Shown here in pieces: positions 5,081 to 7,128 of a stretch of 7,128 nucleotides of DNA. The DNA comes from Chromatiaceae bacterium (GTDB lineage: Bacteria > Pseudomonadota > Gammaproteobacteria > Chromatiales > Chromatiaceae). The stretch's first letter is position 1. Each line of letters starts with the position of its first letter. A program made the position numbers and the translations under genes. Below the pieces are notes generated by a model. The model was not told where the DNA came from and ran no database searches. It was given only the letters and a program-made list of their open reading frames with translations. The stretch lies in NCBI GenBank assembly GCA_016880695.1, contig JAEHCY010000678.1, positions 1 to 7,128 on the forward strand, given 5' to 3'.

Positions 5081-7128
5081 GTGAGCAACACATCACAGGG
5101 GCTGGCCGAGCGCTGCCAGGCCATGATCGGGGCCGGCGGCGAAGCGGTCGCCTGGGTCAAGGAGGTCCGTCAGGGCTCCCCGCGCATCGACCGCGACGCC
5201 GACGGGCTGATCGAGCATCTGCGCCGCACCCGCAACCTCTGCCGGCGGCTCGGGTCCGCTGCCCGGCGCCCGCTCTCGGTGGGGGTGTTCGGCATGTCCC
5301 AGGCGGGCAAATCCTACCTGGTCTCCAGCCTCGCCCGGGGCGAGGACGGCGAGCTGCACACCCGCCTCGATGGCCAGCGCCTGCATTTCATCGGCCACAT
5401 CAACCCCCCCGGCGGCGGCAAGGAGGCCACCGGGCTGGTGACCCGCTTCACCCGGCAGCCGGGAACCACCCCCGCGGGCTTTCCCGTAGAGCTGGCGCTG
5501 TTCTCCGAGGCCGACCTGGTCAAGGTTCTGGGCAACAGCTTCTTCAACGACTTCGACCGCGATCGCGTCGCCTTCAACACCGAGGACGCCCACATCCGCG
5601 AGCATCTGGGGGGCCTGGAGAAACGCCGCCAGCCCAATCCGACCGGTGGCCTCAGCGAGGACGACATGGTCGACCTCCTCGACTACTTCTCCAGGCGCTT
5701 CGAGCGCTCCATGGAGCCCCTGCGGGCCGACTACTGGCCAGCGGCGGTGGAGCTCGCGCCCCGACTCGCGGCTCCCGATCGCGCCCGGCTGCTTTCGGTG
5801 CTCTGGGGCGAGGTCCGGGAGTTCACAGACACCTACCTGCGGCTGCGCAACGCCCTCGAGCAACTGTCCCACGCGCGGGTGGTCTACGTGCCGCTTGAGG
5901 CCCTGGTGGCGGCCAAGGGAAGCGGTTTCGAGTGGCGGCCCGACAGCATCCTCAACGTGGACGTGCTCAATCACCTGGGTAGCGACCAATACGCACCCCT
6001 GTCCGTCCTACCGGTGACCGAGGAGGCAGTGGGTTCGCCGGTACCCATCCCCCGCGCGGTGCTGGCCGCACTCACCGCCGAGATGAAGTTCGTGCTCGCC
6101 GACAAGCCGGTCGCGGAGTTCCTCGACCAGGTCGATCTGCTCGACTTTCCCGGCTACCGGGGCCGTCTCGGTGTGGGCGGGATGGATGAGGTGCGCCGGG
6201 CGGTGAAACAGGACGATGCCGACCCGGTGGCCCAGCTCCTGCTGCGGGGCAAGGTCGCCTACCTGTTCGAGGCCTACACCGAGGATCAGGAGATGAATGT
6301 GCTCCTGATGTGTACCCGCTGCGACCAGCAGATCGAGGTGACCACACTCGCGCAGCCCCTCTCGGCTTGGGTCCAGAGTACCCAGGGGGAGACCCCCGCG
6401 ATCCGCGCCACCCGCCGTCCGGGCCTGATCTGGGTGATCACCCAGCTCGATCTCAAGCTGCGCGCCAAACCTGGACAGACCCCCTCCCAACTGCACCAAG
6501 AGTGGAGCAACCTGATCCACATCACCCTGCAGGAACGCTTCTCGAAATGTGACTGGCTGGGGGAATGGGCACCGGGTAAGCCCTTCGACAACACCTTCCT
6601 GGTGCGCAAACCGGGCATGGACCGCAGCCTGTTCGCCCTCGACGAGGGGGGACGCGAGCTCGGCCTCCTCAACGAGGAGGAGCGACGCCGGCTGCAGGAG
6701 CAGCGGGGGATCTTCCTCGACAATGAATCGGTGCGAAAGCACGTGGGAGATGCGGCGGCGGCCTGGGATGCGGTTCTCGGCATCAACGACGGTGGCATGC
6801 GGCGCCTCGCCGCCTACCTCGAAGGGGTGGCCAATCGCGATGCCAAGCTCGCGCGGATCACCGAGCAGCTCCAGCGCATCAGCGCCGACCTCGACCAACG
6901 TTGGCTGGGCCCCTACTTTCAGGCCGAGGGGGCCGACGAGGTGATCAAGAAGCGGGCCCTGGCCGAGCGGGTGGCGGCGGCAATCGAAGAGCGGCCCGAC
7001 GGCTTCGGCGAGCTTCTCTTCAGTCTCCAGCCCGCCGCTGAACCGCTGCGGCGGCTCTACCTAAGGGCAGAAGCCACCCCCGAGCCGGCGCAGCCCGCTG
7101 CCAACCAGGAGGACGCCGCTCGGGCCAC
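5081..7128 (+). CDS. srfC: SrfC family protein, dynamin-like P-loop GTPase motifs (3' end missing)
   Basis: An uninterrupted frame of 682 codons runs from a GTG at 5081 off the right edge, so the C-terminus is absent. Position after srfB and overall character fit the SrfC (putative virulence factor) family. The P-loop GMSQAGKS is at residues 71-78, the G3-like motif DFPG at 355-358 after a hydrophobic strand, and a G4-like TQLD at 454-457 inside LIWVITQLDLK. A candidate switch I threonine is T117 in EATGLVTRF. GxxxAGKS, DxPG and T-x-L-D together resemble dynamin-like GTPases more than ATPases. The G1-G3 gap of about 284 residues is much larger than in dynamins, implying a big insertion. A charged helical segment (about 580-612) and a Pro/Ala-rich tail (about 665 onward) end the visible part. 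No signal peptide or membrane span is seen, so it is predicted cytoplasmic. The family assignment is firm; nucleotide specificity and function are inference. Confidence 0.85.
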   Translation, partial: MSNTSQGLAERCQAMIGAGGEAVAWVKEVRQGSPRIDRDADGLIEHLRRTRNLCRRLGSAARRPLSVGVFGMSQAGKSYLVSSLARGEDGELHTRLDGQRLHFIGHINPPGGGKEATGLVTRFTRQPGTTPAGFPVELALFSEADLVKVLGNSFFNDFDRDRVAFNTEDAHIREHLGGLEKRRQPNPTGGLSEDDMVDLLDYFSRRFERSMEPLRADYWPAAVELAPRLAAPDRARLLSVLWGEVREFTDTYLRLRNALEQLSHARVVYVPLEALVAAKGSGFEWRPDSILNVDVLNHLGSDQYAPLSVLPVTEEAVGSPVPIPRAVLAALTAEMKFVLADKPVAEFLDQVDLLDFPGYRGRLGVGGMDEVRRAVKQDDADPVAQLLLRGKVAYLFEAYTEDQEMNVLLMCTRCDQQIEVTTLAQPLSAWVQSTQGETPAIRATRRPGLIWVITQLDLKLRAKPGQTPSQLHQEWSNLIHITLQERFSKCDWLGEWAPGKPFDNTFLVRKPGMDRSLFALDEGGRELGLLNEEERRRLQEQRGIFLDNESVRKHVGDAAAAWDAVLGINDGGMRRLAAYLEGVANRDAKLARITEQLQRISADLDQRWLGPYFQAEGADEVIKKRALAERVAAAIEERPDGFGELLFSLQPAAEPLRRLYLRAEATPEPAQPAANQEDAARA

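Noticed and set aside
5695..5707. Second copy of GCGCTTCGAGCGC inside srfC
   Set aside because: It encodes ordinary residues (part of RRFERS) and is a likely word in GC-rich coding DNA; a functional link with the leader copy is not supported.
5093..5989. 298-codon reverse-strand frame opposite srfC
   Set aside because: A shadow of srfC in GC-rich DNA. The forward frame carries the P-loop and is continuous through the region.
6008..6898. 296-codon reverse-strand frame opposite srfC
   Set aside because: Also a shadow; the forward frame holds DFPG and TQLD and has a consistent start and context.
1..7128. CRISPR array, tRNA, rRNA, insertion sequence or toxin-antitoxin pair
   Set aside because: No regularly spaced repeats, no tRNA cloverleaf or rRNA-like stretch, no transposase motifs or terminal repeats, and no small paired genes were found.

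Overview
The window carries one three-gene, single-strand cluster that I recognise as srfA-srfB-srfC, preceded by about 350 bases of non-coding leader. The DNA is strongly GC-rich, with G or C at most third codon positions. srfABC clusters are known mainly from gammaproteobacteria, so the source is most likely a high-GC gammaproteobacterium. It does not look like an enteric genome, and I cannot name the genus.

Layout. Bases 1-354 hold no convincing gene. They contain a possible terminator of an upstream gene (about 26-55), a REP-like hairpin that starts GTAGGGTGCG (237-260), a 9-bp tandem repeat that folds on itself (272-289), and a perfect 8-bp inverted repeat (307-324) just before the first gene. 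srfA (355-2052) encodes a protein with one membrane span. srfB (2089-5067) encodes a large cytoplasmic protein with the nucleotide-binding signatures of the actin/Hsp70 ATPase superfamily. srfC starts at a GTG at 5081 and runs off the right edge at 7128. Its 682 visible codons carry P-loop GTPase motifs that resemble those of dynamin-like proteins. The gaps are 36 and 13 bp, and each gene is preceded by the same 7-mer AGGGAGA, so one transcript is likely.

How the genes may work together. SrfA is predicted to sit in the inner membrane, with an N-terminal cytoplasmic domain, a Pro/Lys/Glu-rich periplasmic spacer and a four-cysteine C-terminal domain. SrfB and SrfC lack export signals and should stay in the cytoplasm. 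A membrane anchor with an actin/Hsp70-like ATPase and a dynamin-like GTPase suggests an envelope-associated nucleotide-driven machine. That is inference. The 'virulence factor' label comes from Salmonella, where srf means SsrB-regulated factor, and it says little about mechanism. The biochemical function of the trio is, as far as I know, not settled.
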